A stretch of DNA of 64,000 nt from Thinopyrum elongatum (Eukaryota > Streptophyta > Magnoliopsida > Poales > Poaceae). The notes under the pieces are model-generated. The model was not told the origin of the DNA and searched no databases. It saw only the letters and a program-made list of their open reading frames with translations. How positions within the stretch are numbered: position 1 is the stretch's first letter; each line of letters starts with the position of its first letter. The stretch covers positions 552,022,793-552,086,792 of the forward strand of contig CM022303.1 in the NCBI GenBank assembly GCA_011799875.1. Direction: 5' to 3'. The position numbers and the translations under genes are program-made. Below, in pieces: positions 22,970-35,083 of this stretch.

Positions 22970-23760
22970 AAGAAACCAAAACCATCCCAAAGAAATCTTA
23001 GGTCAAATGGCCAGCGCCCCAGGTTCATCCTCACACCCTCATGGCCCTCCCCCGGGTGACTGGGCGAGCTGCTCAGTTTCATCCATATACTTACTGGATC
23101 TACTATTTTTATGAACGAAATTGGAGGCGCCAGGTTGAGTCCATTAGCTGTCCCTCTCCTCAACCAGAGAGCCATTCTCGTGACAATGACCTGGGATTTC
23201 ATGATGATCCCGAGACGTCCATCGAGTTCGAGGATGTGGTCTTTTTCCAGGAAAGCCTTGACGACACCAAGGTGGCCCTCATCGCCGATCACCCTGGGGC
23301 CCTCCCCTCTTCTGCTGTAAGTAGCAAGAAGGCCACTTCTTGAACGGGGTGTTTGCCTCGCGCTACTCCAAGTGTGCTGACTTCTACTCCCAAAGGCCGA
23401 CGCACCACGCGCCGAACACCAACGGGAGCGGCGCCGAATGCGCCGGTGTCGGCCAACAACGAAGCTTCCAAGCGTAGGGCAGCTGCGGGAGCTGCATCGG
23501 GAGCACCCACGACCCAAATGTAGTATATCTAAAGCCATTGCGAACGTTGCCACCACAGGTCCCTTTTAACATTATTGAGACTTGAAGAAGAAGAGTACCA
23601 CCTCCACCGTCCGAAGACGTCTAGGAGGTGTCAGAGCATAACCCCGGACTTGGGTCCTCGACGCGGGCCGGGGTCAATGGGGAAGATGCCGCCGCAAACC
23701 CGCCTTTGGAAGATCCAGAAGATGTCTCGGTTACTAATTCAGAAGTTGAAAGTGTGATGA
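22970..23760 (+). pseudogene. Opposite-strand ORF of the Fatima-like element, first part
   Basis: On the plus strand, against the pol genes, MASAPGSSSHPHGPPPGDWA opens near 23007. It corresponds to the N-terminus of the plant putative gypsy-type transposon protein family (PF04195) as I remember it. Later blocks in other frames, SCPSPQPESHSRDNDLGF near 23140 and GRRTTRRTPTGAAPNAPVS near 23395, belong to the same protein, so it is broken by deletions and shifts. The central part of the family domain is missing. Angela cuts the ORF at 23842 and the second part resumes at 32780. The function of this antisense protein in Gypsy elements is unknown. Confidence 0.55.
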
Positions 23761-23841
23761 ATCACCGATGATGGAGGGAATCCTTGCGCCACATCGCTTT
23801 TTCCAATCAGGAGTTCAATGCGTTTAATTCAGTGGACGCAT

Positions 23842-25590
23842 TGTTGGGAAACGTAGCATGCAATTTCAAAAAAATTCCTACGCTCATGCAAGATCTATCT
23901 AGGAGATGCATAGCAATGAGAGGGGGAGAGTGTGTCTACGTACCCTCGGAGACCGAAAGAGGAAACGTTTGACAACGCGGTTGATGTAGTCGAACTTCTT
24001 CTCGTTCCGACCGATCAAGCACCGAACGCACGGCACCTCCGAGTTCTGCACACGTTCAGCTCGATGATGTCCCTTGAAATCTTGATCCAGCAAAGTGTCA
24101 AGGAAGTAGATGAGTTCCGTCAGCACAACGGCATGGTGACGGTGATGGTGAAGTGATCCGCGCAGGGCTTCACATAAGCACTACGAAGATATGACCGATG
24201 GTGTAATCTGTGGAGGGGGGCGCCGCACACGGCTAACAAATATTGTTGTGTGTTCTAGGTGCCCCCTCCCCATGTATATATAGGTGGGAGGTGGAGGGGA
24301 GCTGCCATGGGGCGCCCCAAGTAGGAGGAATCCTACTTGGGGCCCTAGTCCAATTCGGCCCCCCCCATTTCCTTATTACCGGAAGGGAGAAAAGGGAAGA
24401 GAGGGGGGGAGGAAGGAAAGGGGGGCCGAACCCCCTCCTCCTTCTCCTATTCGGCCTCCTTCCTTAGGGGGGGGGGGTGCGCCACCCCTTGTGGGCTGGT
24501 GTGCTCCCCTCCTATTGCCCATAAGGCCCATTATTCCCCCCGGGGGTTCCGGTAACCCCCCGGTAGTCCGATAAATACCCGATACACTCCGGAACACTTC
24601 TGGTGTCCAAATACTACCATCCTATATATCAATATTTACCTCTCGACCATTTCGAGACTCCTCGTCATGTCCGTGATCTCATCCGGGATTCCGAACAATA
24701 TTCGGTCACCAAATCACATAACTCATATAATACAAAAATCGTCATCGAACGTTAAGCGTGCGGACCCTACGGGTTCGAGAACTATGTAGACATGACCGAG
24801 ACACCTCTCCGGTCAATAACCAATAGCGGAACCTGGATGCTCATATTGGCTCCCACATATTCTACGAAGATCTTTATCGGTCGAACCGTTATGACAACAT
24901 ACGTAATTCCCTTTGTCCATTGGTATGTTACTTGCCCGAGATTCGATCGTCGGTATCTTTATACCTAGTTCAATCTCATTACCGGCAAGTCTCTTTACTC
25001 GTTCCATAATACATCATCATGTGACTAAGTCACTTTGCTTGCAAGGCTTCTTATGATGTGCATTACCGAGAGGGCCCAGAGATACCTCTCCGAAACTCGG
25101 AGTGACAAATCCTAATCTTGATTAGTGCCAACCCAACAGACACCTTCGGAGATACCTGTAGAGCATCTTTATAATCACCCAATTACGTTGTGATGTTTGA
25201 TAGCACACAAGGCATTCCTCCGGTATCTGGGAGTTGAATAATCTCATAGTCGAAGGAATATGTATTTGACATGAAGAAAGCAGTTGCAATAAAACTGTAC
25301 GATCATTATGCTAAGCTAACGGATGGGTCTTGTCCATCACATCATTCTCCTAATGATGTGATCCCGTTCATCAAATGACAACACATGTCTATGGTTAGGA
25401 AACTTAACCATCTTTGATTAACGAGCTAGTCTAGTAGAGGCTTACTAGGGACACAGTGTTTTGTCTATGTATCCACACATGTATCAAGTTTCCGGTTAAT
25501 ACAATTCTAGCATGAATAATAAACATTTATCATGAATAAGGAAATATAAAATAATAACTTTATTATTGCCTCTAGGGCATATTTCCTTTA
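23842..25590 (-). repeat. 3' LTR of Angela
   Basis: 1749 bp, plus-strand TGTTGGGAAACGTAGC to GGCATATTTCCTTTA. A minus-strand TATA-type CCTATATATAC is near 24284-24274. The neighbouring internal minus-strand sequence TTGGGAGAC (25599-25591) is the polypurine tract. Confidence 0.92.
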
Positions 25591-25731
25591 GTCTCCCAAT
25601 TGCACTAGAGTCAATAATCTAGATTACATTGTAATGATTCTAACACCCATGGAGTCTTGGTGCTGATCATGTTTTGCTCGTGGAAGAGGCTTAGTCAACG
25701 GGTCTGCCACATTCAGATCCGTATGTATTTT

Positions 25732-27216
25732 TCAAATCTCTATGTCTCCCTCCTTGACATGATCACGGATGGAGTTGAAGCGTCTCTTGATGTGTTTGGT
25801 TCTTTTGTGAAATCTGGATTCCTTCGCCAAGGCAATAGCTCCAGTATTGTCACAAAAGATTTTCATTGGACCCGATGCACTAGGTATTACACCTAGATCG
25901 GATATGAACTCCTTCATCCAGACTCCTTCATTTGCTGCTTCTGATGCAGCTATGTACTCCGCTTCACACGTAGATCCCGCCACGACGCTCTGCTTGGAAC
26001 CGCACCAACTGACAGCTCCACAATTCAAAATAAATACGTAGCCGGTTTGTGACTTAGAGTCATCCGGATCAGTGTCAAAGCTAGCATCGACGTAACCATT
26101 TACGACGAGCTCTTTGTCACCTCCATAAACAAGAAACATATCCTTGGTCCTTTTCAGGTACTTCAGGATGTTCTTGACCGCTGTCCAGTGATCCACTCCT
26201 GGATTACTTTGGTACCTCTCTGCTAAACTTATAGCAAGGCACACATCAGGTCTGGTACACAACATAGCATACATGATAGAACCTATGGCTGAGGCATAGG
26301 GAATGACTTTCATTTTCTCTCTATCTTCTGCAGTGGTCGGGCATTGAGTCTTACTCAACTTCATACCTTGCAACACAGGCAAGAACCCTTTCTTTGACTG
26401 ATCCATTTTGAACTTCTTCAAAAATTTATCAAGGTATGTGCTTTGTGAAAGTCCTATTAAGCGTCTCGATCTATCCCTATAGATCTTGATGCCCAATATA
26501 TAAGCAGCTTCACTGAGGTCTTTCATTGAAAAACTCTTATTCAAGTATCCTTTTATGCTATCCAGAAATGCTACATCATTTCCAATCAACAATATGTCAT
26601 CCACATATAATATTAGAAATGCTACAGAGCTCCCACTCACTTTCTTGTAAATACTAGCTTCTCCGAAAGTCTGTATAAAACCATATGCTTTGATCACCTC
26701 ATCAAAGTGTATATTCCAACTCCGAGATGCTTGCACCAGTCCATAGATGGATCGCTGGAGCTTGCACACTTTGTTAGCACCTTTAGGGTCAACAAAACCT
26801 TCTGGTTGCATCATATACAACTCTTCTTTAAGAAATCCATTAAGGAATGCAGTTTTGACATCCATTTGCCAAATTTCATAATCATAAAATGCGGCAATTG
26901 CTAACATGATTCAGACGGACTTAAGCATCACTACGGGTGAGAAAGTCTCATCGTAGTCAACTCCTTGAACTTGTCGAAAACCTTTTGCGACAAGTCGAGC
27001 TTTGTAGATAGTAACATTACCATCGGCGTCAGTCTTCTTCTTGAAGATCCATTTATTCTCTATGGCTCGCCGATCATCGAGCAAGTCCACCAAAGTCCAC
27101 ACTTTGTTCTCATACATGGATCCTATCTCAGATTTCATGTCCTCAAGCCATCTGTCGGAATCTGGGCTCATCATAGCTTCTTCATAGTTCATAGGTTCGC
27201 CTTGGTCTAGTAACAT
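25732..27216 (-). pseudogene. Angela RT and RNase H
   Basis: 27216-26911 encodes the start of the Copia RT (EAMMSPDSDRWLEDMKSEIG, TLVDLLDDRRAIENKWIFKK). A TGA at 26910-26908 interrupts it where the family has Arg, the result of a CGA-to-TGA change. 26907-25732 continues with WQMDVKTAFLNGFLKEELYM, the catalytic YVDDILLIGND and the RNase H part (DASFDTDPDDSKSQTGYVF, SVVAGSTCEAEYIAAS, FCDNTGAIALAKE). The catalytic Asp pair and the RNase H D-E-D residues are present, so only the nonsense codon breaks this part. The enzyme copies the element RNA into DNA in virus-like particles. Confidence 0.9.
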
Positions 27217-28644
27217 GATTTCAAGTACAGGATTCCCGTACCACTCTGGTGCGGATCATGTTCTGGTTGACCTACGAGGTTCTGTAGTAACTTGATCTGA
27301 AGTTTCATGATCATCATCATTAGCTTCCTCTCTAGTTGGTGTAGGCATCACGGGAACGGTTTTCTCTGATGAACTACTTTCCAATTCGAGAGAAGGTACG
27401 ATTACCTCATCAAGTTCTATTTTCCTCCCACTCACTTCTTTCGAGAGAAACTCCTTCTCTAGAAAGGTTCCATTCTTGGCAACAAAGATCTTGCCTTCGG
27501 ATCTGTGGTAGAAGGTGTACCCAATTGTTTCCTATGGGTATCCTATGAAGACGCACTTCTCCGATTTGGGTTCGAGCTTATCAGGCTGAAGCCTTTTGAC
27601 ATAAGTGTCACAACCCCAAACTTTAAGAAACGACATCTTAGGTTTCTTGCCAAACCACAGTTCATATGGTGTCGTCTCAACGGATTTAGACGGTGCCCTA
27701 TTTAACGTGAATGCATCTGTCTCTAATGCATAACCCCAAAACGATAGTGGTAAATCGGTAAGAGACATCATAGATCGCACCATATCTAATAAAGTACGGT
27801 TACGACGTTCGGACACACCATTACGCTGTGGTGTTCCAGGTGGCGTGAGTTGTGAAACTATTCCACATTGTTTTAAATGAAGGCCAAACTCGTAACTCAA
27901 ATATTCGCCTCCGCGATCAGATCGTAGAAACATTATTTTCTTGTTACGATGATTCTCTACTTCACTCTGAAATTCTTTGAACTTTTCAAATGTTTCAGAC
28001 TTGTGTTTCATCAAGTAGATATACCAATATCTGCTCAAATCATCTGTGAAGATCAGAAAATAATGATACCCGCCGCGTGCTTCAACACTCATCGGACCGC
28101 ATACATCGGTATGTATTATTTCCAATAAGTCATTAGCTCGCTCCATTGTTCCGGAGAATGGAGTTTTAGTCATCTTGCCCATGAGGCATGTTTCACAAGT
28201 ATCAAATGATTCATAATCAAGTGATTCCAAAAGGCCATCTGCATGGAGTTTCTTCATGCGCTTTACACCAATATGACCTAAACGGCAGTGCCACAAATAT
28301 GTTGCACTATCATTATCAACTTTGCATCTTTTGGCATCAATATTATGAATATGTGTATCACCACGATCGAGATTCAACAAAAATAGACCACTCTTCAAGG
28401 GTGCATGACCATAAAAGATATTACTCATATAAATAGAACAACCATTATTCTCGGATTTAAATGAATAACTGTCTCGCACTAAACAAGATCCAGATATAAT
28501 GTTCATGCTCAACGCTGGCACCAAATAACAATTATTCAGGTCTAAAACTAATCCCGAAGGTAGAAGTAGAGGTAGCGTGCCGATGGCGATCACATCGACC
28601 TTGGAACCATTCCCGACGCGCATCGTCACCTCGTCCTTAGCCAA
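27217..28644 (-). pseudogene. Angela integrase
   Basis: The minus strand encodes the zinc-binding H-H-C-C module (WHCRLGHIGVKRM, then CETCLMGK) and the core with catalytic D-D-E (IIHTDVCGP, FLRSDRGGEYLS, NGVSERRNRTLLD). The GKKPKMSFLKVWGCDTYVK segment, the usual end of the Copia integrase core, follows. A TAG near 27530, in place of the Lys normal after GYP, ends the ORF. A linker to the RT with several further lesions continues to 27217. The enzyme inserts the element cDNA into the genome. Confidence 0.88.
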
Positions 28645-28665
28645 TCTTCGTTCAATCCGTAGCTC

Positions 28666-29652
28666 CTATTTCGAGTTACAAATATGAGCAAGCGAACCAG
28701 TATCAAATACCCAGGTGCTACTACGAGCATTAGTAAGGTACACATCAATAACATGTATATCAAATATACCTTTGTTCACTTTGCCATCCTTCTTATCCGC
28801 CAAATACTTGGGGCAGTTCCGCTTCCAGTGACCAGTCCCTTTGCAGTAGAAGCACTCAGTTTCAGGCTTGGGTCCAGCTCTGGGCTTCTTCCCGGGAGTG
28901 GCAACTTGCTTGCCATTCTTCTTGAAGTTCCCCTTCTTTCCCTTGCCCTTTTTCTTGAAACTAGTGGTCTTGTTAACCATCAACACTTGATGCTCCTTCT
29001 TGATTTCTACCTCTGCAGCTTTGAGCATTGCGAAGAGCTCAGGAATTGTCTTTTCCATCCCTTGCATATTATAGTTCATCACGAAGCCTTTGTAGCTTGG
29101 TGGCAGTGATTGAAGAACTCTGTCAATAACACTATCATATGGAAGATTAACTCCCAGCTGAGTCAAGTGATTATGATATCCAGACATTCTGAGTATGTGT
29201 TCACTGACAGAACTGTTCTCCTCCATCTTGCAGCTATAGAACTTGTTGGAGACTTCATATCTCTCAACTCGAGCATTTGCTTGAAATATTAACTTCAACT
29301 CCTGGAACATCTAATATGCTCCATGACGTTCAAAATGTCTTTGAAGTGCCTATTCTAAGCCGTAAAGCATGGCACACTGAACTATCGAGTAGTCATCAGA
29401 TCGAGCTTGCCAGACGTTCATAACATCAGCATCTGCTCCTGCAGCAGGCCTTTCACCTAGCGGTGCATCAAGGACATAATTCTTCTGTGCACCAATGAGG
29501 ATAATCCTCAAGTTACGGACCCAGTCCGTGTAGTTGCTACCATCATCTTTCAACTTAGCTTTCTCTAGGAACGCATTAAAATTCAAGGGAACGGTAGCAT
29601 GGGCTATTGATCTACAACATACATATGCAAAAACTATCAGGACTAAGTTCAT
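28666..29652 (-). pseudogene. Angela gag and protease
   Basis: 29652-29350 encodes the N-terminal gag part (PLNFNAFLEKAKLKDDGSNY, TDWVRNLRIILIGAQKNYVL). Stops near 29347 and 29311 break it. 29310-28666 holds the UBN2-type gag core and a CCHC zinc knuckle, CFYCKGTGHWKRNC. The protease active site WVFDTGSLAHICNS follows near 28700, then a stop before the integrase ORF. The family normally makes one polyprotein, so the stops inactivate it. Confidence 0.88.
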
Positions 29653-30848
29653 GATAAATTAAGTTCAATTAATCAAATTACTTAAGAACTCCCACTTAGA
29701 TAGACATCCCTCAAGTCATCTAAATGATACGTGATCCAAATCAACTAAACCATGTCCGATCATCACGTGAGATGGAGTAGTCATCAATGGTGAACATCTC
29801 TATGTTGATCATATCTACTATATGATTCACGTTCGACCTTTCAGTCTCCAGTGTTCCGAGGCCATGTCTGTACATGCTAGGCTCGTCAAGTTTAACCCGA
29901 GTATTCCGCATGTGCAAAACTGTCTTGCACCCGTTGTATTTGAACGTAGAGTCTATCACACCCGATCATCATGTGGTGTCTCAACACGATGAACTGTCGC
30001 AATGGTGCATACTTAGGGAGAACACTTATACCTTGAAATTTAGTGAAGGGATCATCTTATAATGCTACCGTCGTTCTAAGCAAAATAAGATGCATAAAGG
30101 ATAAACATCACATGCAATCAAAAAATATGTGACATGATATGGCCATCATCATCTTGTGCTTTTGATCTCCATCTCCAAAGCATCGTCATGATCTCCATTG
30201 TCACCGGCTCGACACCTTGATCTCCATCGTTGCGTCATGGTCGTCTCGCCAACTATTGCTTCTACAACTATCGCTAACGCATAGTGATAAAGTAAAGCAA
30301 TTACATGGCGTTTGCATTTCATACAATAAAGCGACAACCATAAGGCTCCTGCCAGTTGCCGATAACTTTTACAAAACATGATCATCTCATACAACAACGT
30401 ATATCACATCATGTCTTGACCATATCACATCACAACATGCCCTGCAAAAACAAGTTAGACGTCCTCTACTTTGTTGTTGCAAGTTTTACGTGGCTGCTAC
30501 GGGCTTCTAGCAAGAACCGTTCTTACCTACGCATCAAAACCACAACAGTGATTTATCAAGTTTGCTGTTTTAACCTTCAACAAGGACCGGCCGCAGTCAA
30601 ATTCGATTCAACTAAAGTAGAAGAAACAGGCACCCGCCAGCCACCTTTATGCAAAACTAGTTGCATGTCTGTCGGTGGAACCGGTCTCATGAACGTGGTC
30701 ATGTAAGGTTGGTCTGGGCCGCTTCATCCAACAATACCACCGAATCAAAATAAGACGTTGGTGGTAAGCAGTATGACTATCACCGCCCACAACTCTTTGT
30801 GTTCTACTCATGCATATCATCTACTCATAGACCTGGCTCGGATGCCAC
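29653..30848 (-). other. Angela 5' leader and primer binding site
   Basis: Non-coding leader between the 5' LTR and gag. The primer binding site on the minus strand directly after the LTR reads GTGGCATCCGAGCC (30848-30835), a diverged form of TGGTATCAGAGCC, complementary to initiator Met-tRNA. No ORF in this stretch is convincing. Confidence 0.75.
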
Positions 30849-32594
30849 TGTTGGGAAATGTAGCATGCAATTTCAAAAAAATTCCTACGCTCACGCAAGA
30901 TCTATCTAGGAGATGCATAGCAACGAGAGGGGGAGAGTGTGTCTACGTACCCTCATAGACCGAAAGCGGAAACGTTTGACAACGCGGTTGATGTAGTCGA
31001 ACTTCTTCTCGTTTCGACCGATCAAGCACCGAACGCACGACACCTCCGAGTTCTGCACACGTTCAGCTCGATGACGTCCCTCGAACTCTTGATCCAGCAA
31101 AGTGTCGAGGAAGTAGGTGAGTTCCGTCAGCATAACGGCGTGGTGACGGTGATGGTGAAGTGATCCGTGCAGGGCTTCGCCTAAGCACTACGAAGATATG
31201 ACCGAGGGTGTAATCTGTGGAGGGGGCGCCGCACACGGCTAACAAATATGGTTGTGTTTTCTAGGCACCCCCTCCCCATGTATATATAGGTGGGAGGGGG
31301 AGGGGAGCTGCCATGGGGCGCCCCAAGTAGGAGGAATCCTACTTGGGGCCCTAGTCCAATTCGCCCCCTCCCCTTTCATTATTACCGGAAGGGGGAAAAG
31401 GGAAGAGAGGGGGGAGGAAGGAAAGGGGGGGGGGAACCCCCTCCTCCTTCTCCTATTCGGCCTCCTTCCTTAGGGGGGGTGCGCCACCCCTTGTGGGCTG
31501 GTGTGCTCCCCTCCTATGGCCCATAAGGCCCATTATTCCCCCTAGGGGTTCCGATAACCCCCCCCGGTAGTCCGATAAATACCCGATACACTCCGGAACA
31601 CTTCTGGTGTCCGAATACTATCATCCTATTTATCAACCTTTACCTCTCAACCATTTCGAGACTCCTCGTCATGTCTGTGATCTCATCCAGGACTCCGAGC
31701 AATATTCGGTCACCAAAACACATAACTCATATAATACAAAAATCGTCATGGAACGTTAAGCGTGCGGACCCTACGGGTTCGAGAACTATGTAGACATGAC
31801 CGAGACACCTCTCCGGTCAATAACCAATAGCGGAACCTGGATGCTCATATTGGCTCCCACATATTCTACGAAGATCTTTATCGGTCGAACCGTTATGACA
31901 ACATACGTAATTCCCTTTGTCCATCGGTATGTTACTTGCCCGAGATTCGATCGTCGGTATCTTTATACCTAGTTCAATCTCGTTACCGGCAAGTCTCTTT
32001 ACTCGTTCCGTAATACATCATCCTGTGACTAAGTCACTTTGCTTGCAAGGCTTCTTATGATGTGCATTACCGAGAGGGCCCAGAGATACCTCTCCGATAC
32101 TCGGAGTGACAAATCCTAATCTCGATCTATGCCAACCCAACAGACACCTTCGGAGATACCTGTAGAGCATCTTTATAATCACCCAGTTACGTTGTGACGT
32201 TTGATAGCACACAAGGCATTCCTCCGGTATCCGGGAGTTGCATAATCTCATAGTCGAAGGAATATGTATTTGACTTGAAGAAAGCAGTAGTAATAAAACT
32301 GAACGATCATTATGCTAAGCTAACGGATGGGTCTTGTCCATCACATCATTCTCCTAATGATGTGATCCCGTTCATCAAATGTCAACACATGTCTATGGTT
32401 AGGAAACTTAACCATCTTTGATTAACGAGCTAGTCTAGTAGAGGCTTACTAGGGACACAGTGTTTTGTCTATGTATCCACACATGTATCAAGTTTCCGGT
32501 TAATACAATTCTAGCATGAATAATAAACATTTATCATGAATAAGGAAATATAAAATAACAACTTTATTATTGCCTCTAGGGCATATTTCCTTCA
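30849..32594 (-). repeat. 5' LTR of Angela
   Basis: 1746 bp. On the minus strand TGAAGGAAATATGCCC to TTTCCCAACA. A minus-strand TATA-type CCTATATATAC lies near 31290-31280. The TSD CGCAT follows at 32595-32599. Confidence 0.92.
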
Positions 32595-32779
32595 CGCATA
32601 TCTCGGAGCAGCCCGAACAGGGCTTGAGGGGATTGCCAACCTCCTGTCCGCCAACATACAGGGACGGGATTGGTTTTAAAGAAGAACATAAATCCTAACC
32701 CAGTAGCCCCCGAGCCTTGAATCGGGCGGGACGGCCGAGTTAAGGATCTATAAGTATATGTATTTCTTGATATTTTGTA

Positions 32780-33692
32780 GGCTTCGAGGGAATAGAGTGA
32801 GAAACTGTCTGAGGACCTCAAGCTGAGCCAAACACAGTTTGCTGATGCAAAAGCCAAGCTAGAGGCGGTCAAGAAGTTCACCAGCGAAGCCCATGGTGAG
32901 GGAAAAGTTTTATAACACATGGATTATTTGGGGTACCTTGTTTAACACAAGCTTTCCTTATAGCAGCCGAATCTGTAGGTCAACTTCAAAAGGACCTGGA
33001 CGCAGCCAGGGAGGCTCAAAGGTACGCCGAGTCAGAGCACGAAGCTGGCCGCCGAGTACTGACGTGAAGTCATGAGGAAAACAACAAATTGAAGGCCAAG
33101 AACCAAAAACAAGCCGAAGAAATCGAGAGTTTGAAAACTCAATTGGCACAAGCCCTGGAGGAGAACTAGAGATTGAAAGGCGACATGTTTGGTAAGTAAT
33201 AGTTTAACTTATGCTCACGTAGATATTCATAGCATTCTTACTGAAAAGCACATGCAATGCCGTACACTAGGTCTCCTGACCGGGCGGCCTGAAGAAGAGG
33301 TCAGCTCATTTGGAGGGAACCTCTTAAAGGAGTTGTCCATTGTACACGAGAGAGCTCGGAAAGCCATGAAGAGCATGGTTAAGTCGTTATGGCCGACCGA
33401 GACACCTCCAGAGGGGATGTCCGAATTGGCCAATCGTTTTAAAGGGGCTCGGCGTCGCTTTGAGTTATGGAAAATATCGGCTTGCCGAGAAGGAGCGCAC
33501 GAGGCCTGGGCAATGGTGAAGACCCGGTTTACCAAACTCGAGCCAGAACATATGGCTTGTGTTGGACCAGCGGGGCCAGATGGGCAATAAATACCACTTC
33601 GCCTGGTGTATGACCAAGTTATGCCTGCTGCTCGGTACTCCCAAGAGGACTGCGCCCTGGATAGCTTGATAGATAATATTGACAAGGAATAG
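32780..33692 (+). pseudogene. Opposite-strand ORF of the Fatima-like element, second part
   Basis: The plus strand encodes a coiled-coil-like protein: KLSEDLKLSQTQFADAKAKL near 32805, then after an intron-like gap (GTGAGG donor at 32896, TATAG acceptor near 32963) AAESVGQLQKDLDAAREAQR and KAKNQKQAEEIESLKTQLAQ. A second donor GTAAGT follows at about 33190. The last block reads RPEEEVSSFGGNLLKELSIV, ELWKISACREGAHEAWAMVK and QEDCALDSLIDNIDKE. An in-frame stop after a bare TGA (about 33064) and others break it. The splice-like borders mean the antisense ORF was organised as a spliced gene. Confidence 0.6.
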
Positions 33693-34426
33693 GGTGCTCG
33701 ATTCTATGTATCTATGTACTGTACATCAAGCTTTCTCGATCCGCATTGTAAAACGCTGTCTTAACTGGCCATCGGCTTCCGCCTCTCCGACCAGTGGTCG
33801 GGGAGTGTTCCGTACTATGTGACCTGGGAAACAGGAAATCACTTCAGGAAACTAGGCAATCCGGCCATTTGGTGTAAACAGACAAAAGCACGTGCAGAGA
33901 GTTATGTTATATTACCTTTTTGACATAAGAAACATCTTCCGAAGAAAATAGTTCCCCCAAGGGTTCCTTTCTTCGGGCTCGTCATGTTGATCATAGACAT
34001 GTTGTCTGAATACCAATAGTATGCTGTCATTTTTTATTTTGGGAACCGAACCCCGGTATTTTGGTGGTGAACACCTAATTATTTTCACTTCTCTCGTGGC
34101 CGACCCATTATTTTCTTAAGAATGCTAGCTTTCAGCTTCACCCGTCTGAGGTATGTACATGGCTAACCCGGTCGTAGCAATCACAGAGGTGCTCGCTTTA
34201 CCCCCTAGCCGAATAATCAGGAACGTAGGGGGTAAGCACAGGAGCCAGGCAACCCAGCTTGGCAAAAACTTAAGTCAAATTGGTGCATATGATGGCTTTA
34301 AAGGTACGGGAAGGGTGCAACCGCGGCAAAGACGAATTCGTGCACGAAGAGTATATTAATTGGCTTCTTGAAAGGTGCCCCCAGGTAGATCTGGGTATTA
34401 CATTTGAAGATGTATACTAAAAGAGC
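33693..34426. other. Spacer between integrase and the opposite-strand ORF
   Basis: No convincing ORF. It is part of the Fatima-like element, between the 3' ends of the two convergent coding regions. Confidence 0.5.
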
Positions 34427-35083
34427 TTAGTGCAGTTCGGCTTCCTTTTCTTCGTACATGCGCACTCTAGGCGCTTCATGGATGAGATCGCAGGGGAGGA
34501 CTACTTCCGCGTCGTACACCATAAAAAAGGTGTGTATCTCGTTGACCGGTTGGGGGTGGTGCACAGTCCTAATAATACGGAATCGAGTTCCTCTACCCAG
34601 TGGCAATCGGATTCCTTCAAGGAACGAACCAGACAAGGCTTTATGCCACTCATGATGAGTCCGTTGGCTCGTTCGACCTGTCCATTGGTCTATGGGTGAT
34701 ATACCGAAGCATAGTCGAGCTTGATGCCCGTCTTAGCGCACTAGTCTTTAACTTCATGGGCTGTAAAATTGGATCCATTGTCTGTGATTATGCTATGGGG
34801 AACACCATAATGGTGCATCACCCCGGATATGAAGTCGACAACTGGTCCGGATTCGGCTGAAGTTACTGGTTTTGCCTCGATCCATTTAGTGAATTTGTCG
34901 ACCATTACCATTAATTATTTCTTTTTCTTGGATCCCCCTTCAAGTGGTCCAACCATGTCGAGCCCCCAGACCGCGAATGACCAGGTGATCGGTATTGTCC
35001 GAAGAGCCGTGGGGGGCATATGGCTTTGATTTGCGAAAAGCTGGCATCCAACACAGTGTTGGACTAGAGTACGTGCATCCGCG
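34427..35083 (-). pseudogene. Integrase core and C-terminus of the Fatima-like element
   Basis: Read on the minus strand from 35083: TLVQHCVGCQLFANQSHMP (C-x2-C end of the zinc module), then GLDMVGP (first Asp), VDKFTKWIEAKPVT, ITDNGSNFT (second Asp) and NGQVERANG (Glu): the D-D-E core of a Gypsy integrase. It ends FFMVYDAEVVLPCDLIHEAP, the usual C-terminal block. A TAA (near 34915) and a further stop in the YHP-x-TNGQ stretch break the frame. The N-terminal zinc module lies beyond two solo LTRs at 38130. Confidence 0.8.

Larger units (their letters stand above)
23842..32594 (-). mobile_element. Angela/BARE/WIS-type Copia retrotransposon, complete, TSD CGCAT
   Basis: An 8753-bp element. On the minus strand both LTRs run from GGAAATATGCCCTAGAGGC near the start to TTTCCCAACA at the end. 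CGCAT is repeated at 23837-23841 and 32595-32599. The internal order from 30.8 kb down is primer binding site, gag, protease, integrase, RT, RNase H, polypurine tract. Integrase before RT defines Copia. Several single-codon stops inactivate the polyprotein. It lies in the opposite-strand ORF of the Fatima-like element. The two LTRs differ at scattered positions and by short homopolymer lengths, so it is not a very recent insertion. Confidence 0.93.

Noticed and set aside
22822..23556. 244-codon minus-strand ORF
   Set aside because: It is the complement of the opposite-strand coding series, is Arg/Ser-rich as expected of an antisense frame, and has no domain.
24284..24574. Proline/glycine-rich ORFs in both Angela LTRs (about 24240-24600 and 31250-31530)
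   Set aside because: Low-complexity C/G-rich part of the LTR near the TATA box. Frames differ between the two LTRs and the runs of G vary in length.
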